7,045 bases of DNA from Chloroflexota bacterium (lineage in GTDB: Bacteria; Chloroflexota; Dormibacteria; CF-121): the NCBI GenBank assembly GCA_005889285.1, contig VBFF01000079.1, positions 2,602 to 9,646 on the forward strand. Reading direction: 5' to 3'. A model generated the notes under the pieces. It had not been told where the DNA came from and ran no database searches. It saw only the letters and a list, made by a program, of their open reading frames with translations. The position numbers were made by a program, and so were the translations under genes. Shown here one piece after another: positions 6,145 through 7,045 of this stretch (its first letter is position 1; every line of letters starts with the position of its first letter).

Positions 6145-6843
6145 GTGCAAGTACAGGCAATCATCCCGGCAGCCGGGGCCGGGCTTCACCATGGGGAGTC
6201 CAGCGCACGAGTGCTGATGTCCGTAGGAGGCCGGTCGCTGATTCGCCGCACACTCGAGGCGTTCGACCGGTGCCCCGAGATCACCGGCATCACGCTCTTG
6301 ATCTCCCAGCGCAACCTCCTCGAGGTGACCCGCGAGCTCGAGAGTGACGGCTGGCGAAAGGCGATCGACATCCACCTCGGCGGCGAGCGCCGGCAGGACT
6401 CGGTTCGCCTCGGCCTGCTCAGCCTGAAGAAGGACCCGCCGGATTTCGTCATCGTCCACGATGGCGCCCGACCCCTGGTCAGCGATGACCTGATCCACGC
6501 CGGCCTCGAGGCTGCCCGCCAGCACGGCGCCGCCACCGCGGCGATCCCCGTCCACCACACCTACAAGCACGTGGACAGCGCCGGCTTCGTTCACGGCACC
6601 GTGGAGCGTGCCGACCTGATGCAGGTCCAGACGCCTCAGGTCTTCCGCTACGACTGGCTGCTGGAGGCGCACGAGAAGGCGGTGCGCGAGCGGATCGTCG
6701 TCGAGGATGATGCCGAGCTGATCGAGAAGCTGGGCAAGCTCGTCAAGGTCTTCTCCGGCTCCTCGCGCAATCTCAAGGTCGTGACCCGCGAGGATGCGCT
6801 TATGGTGGAAGCCCTGCTGGCCGCCGACCCCTTGTGCGTATAG
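6145..6843 (+). CDS. ispD: IspD-like 2-C-methyl-D-erythritol 4-phosphate cytidylyltransferase, copy 2, altered CTP loop
   Basis: A 232-residue protein of normal IspD length. Most motifs are textbook: GGERRQDSVRLGL (79-91), VIVHDGARP with Asp106 and Arg109, the arm residues Thr139 and Arg155 (E. coli Thr140 and Arg157), VQTPQVF (161-167), and NLKVVTREDAL with Lys211. The N-terminal CTP loop is abnormal. It aligns without gaps to the family's AAGxGxRM...PK pattern, but the Arg-Met pair is His15-His16 and the Pro-Lys pair is Ala21-Arg22. Both positions matching E. coli catalytic Arg20 and Lys27 are therefore changed, with only Lys to Arg conservative. The copy is followed by ispF, the classical partner. 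Codon use matches its neighbours and the frame is intact, so it is not an ordinary decaying pseudogene. It may be inactive alone, work with copy 1, or be a variant enzyme. Confidence 0.88.
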   Translation: MQVQAIIPAAGAGLHHGESSARVLMSVGGRSLIRRTLEAFDRCPEITGITLLISQRNLLEVTRELESDGWRKAIDIHLGGERRQDSVRLGLLSLKKDPPDFVIVHDGARPLVSDDLIHAGLEAARQHGAATAAIPVHHTYKHVDSAGFVHGTVERADLMQVQTPQVFRYDWLLEAHEKAVRERIVVEDDAELIEKLGKLVKVFSGSSRNLKVVTREDALMVEALLAADPLCV

Positions 6844-6867
6844 AAGCCAGGACTCCTCTTCGTCCGC

Positions 6868-7038
6868 TCAGTCCCGCAGGTATCTGATGTCGAAATCGTG
6901 CTCCCAGGTGGCGCCGTTGGGGCCACCTCGCGCCGGCTTACCGTCCGCCGAGACGCTACCGTATACGGGAATGAACTGGGCCGGAGTCGCGGCGCCATCG
7001 AGGCGCTCATGCGAGTAGGGACCGGGTTCGACCTCCAC
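6868..7038 (-). CDS. Possible 56-residue gene antisense to the ispD-ispF gap (tentative)
   Basis: On the minus strand a frame is open from the right edge to a TGA at 6868-6870. The first in-window start is a GTG at 7038, and no Shine-Dalgarno site is visible before it; the gene could also begin outside the window. The reading is protein-like, with spread aromatic residues (Phe22, Tyr26, Trp45, Phe49, Tyr53), Gly/Pro turns and mostly G/C third positions. It ends in HDFDIRYLRD. I recognise no family. It overlaps the ispF start by about 30 bases in antisense. Against it, GC-rich DNA easily produces such frames and ispF on the other strand is much better supported. Confidence 0.25.
   Translation of the reverse strand: MEVEPGPYSHERLDGAATPAQFIPVYGSVSADGKPARGGPNGATWEHDFDIRYLRD
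6906..6928 (+). repeat. Hairpin in the ispD-ispF gap
   Basis: AGGTGGC at 6906-6912 pairs perfectly with GCCACCT at 6922-6928. Two further inner pairs follow after one mismatch, leaving a 3-base loop. No T-run follows, so it is not a standard intrinsic terminator. It could tune ispF expression or protect an RNA end, or be a chance stem in GC-rich DNA. Confidence 0.35.
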
Positions 7039-7045
7039 CGATTGG
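7009..7045 (+). CDS. ispF: IspF, 2-C-methyl-D-erythritol 2,4-cyclodiphosphate synthase, first 12 residues only
   Basis: The ATG at 7009 opens MRVGTGFDLHRL, the characteristic IspF N terminus, and then the window ends. Asp8 and His10 correspond to two of the three zinc ligands of the E. coli enzyme. IspF cyclises CDP-methylerythritol phosphate to MEcPP, two steps after IspD in the MEP pathway. A GAGG at 7000-7003 lies 5 bases before the ATG. The position directly after an ispD copy is the usual operon partner arrangement. The reading frame is open back to the ispD stop at 6841, but the ATG is where family similarity begins. Confidence 0.87.
   Translation, partial: MRVGTGFDLHRL

Overview
The window comes from a GC-rich bacterial chromosome, probably an uncultured or little-studied Gram-positive-like lineage. 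Chloroflexota, Dormibacterota or a relative are my best guesses, at low confidence. The clue is gene order: radA, then a YacL-type PIN/TRAM protein, then ispD, then ispF on one strand. This is the Bacillus-type order, but disA, which normally sits between radA and yacL, is missing. Several genes start with GTG, some almost directly behind a -10-like box.

Layout. The left edge (2-319) holds the C-terminal end of an unrecognised membrane protein. radA (384-1763) is complete and canonical. A small convergent gene for a predicted secreted four-cysteine protein (1760-2158, minus) fills the place of disA. The yacL-like gene (2243-3361) has a near-perfect Shine-Dalgarno sequence. It is followed 10 bp later by an unrecognised 123-residue gene (3372-3743), whose stop overlaps the start of the first ispD copy (3740-4480) in an ATGA. 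The tail of that ispD overlaps the 3' end of a convergent MFS transporter gene (4410-5603, minus). A DinB/maleylpyruvate-isomerase-like gene (5627-6091) diverges from the transporter. A second ispD copy (6145-6843), with its own promoter-like box and ribosome binding site, is followed after 165 bp by the first 37 bases of ispF (7009 onward).

Biology. RadA is a recombination and repair ATPase. The PIN/TRAM protein is a predicted membrane-anchored nuclease. IspD and IspF catalyse two steps of the MEP isoprenoid pathway. The most striking point is the pair of divergent IspD paralogues. Copy 1 keeps the CTP-loop Arg and Lys but lacks the MEP-contacting Thr and Arg of the dimerisation arm. Copy 2, next to ispF, keeps the arm residues but has lost the CTP-loop Arg and Lys. 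In E. coli IspD the arm reaches into the active site of the other subunit. The pattern therefore fits an obligate heterodimer with one working active site. This is an inference from residue alignment by eye and has not been tested.

I saw no tRNA or rRNA genes, CRISPR array, insertion sequence or clear rho-independent terminator. No stretch longer than 300 bases lacks a gene.
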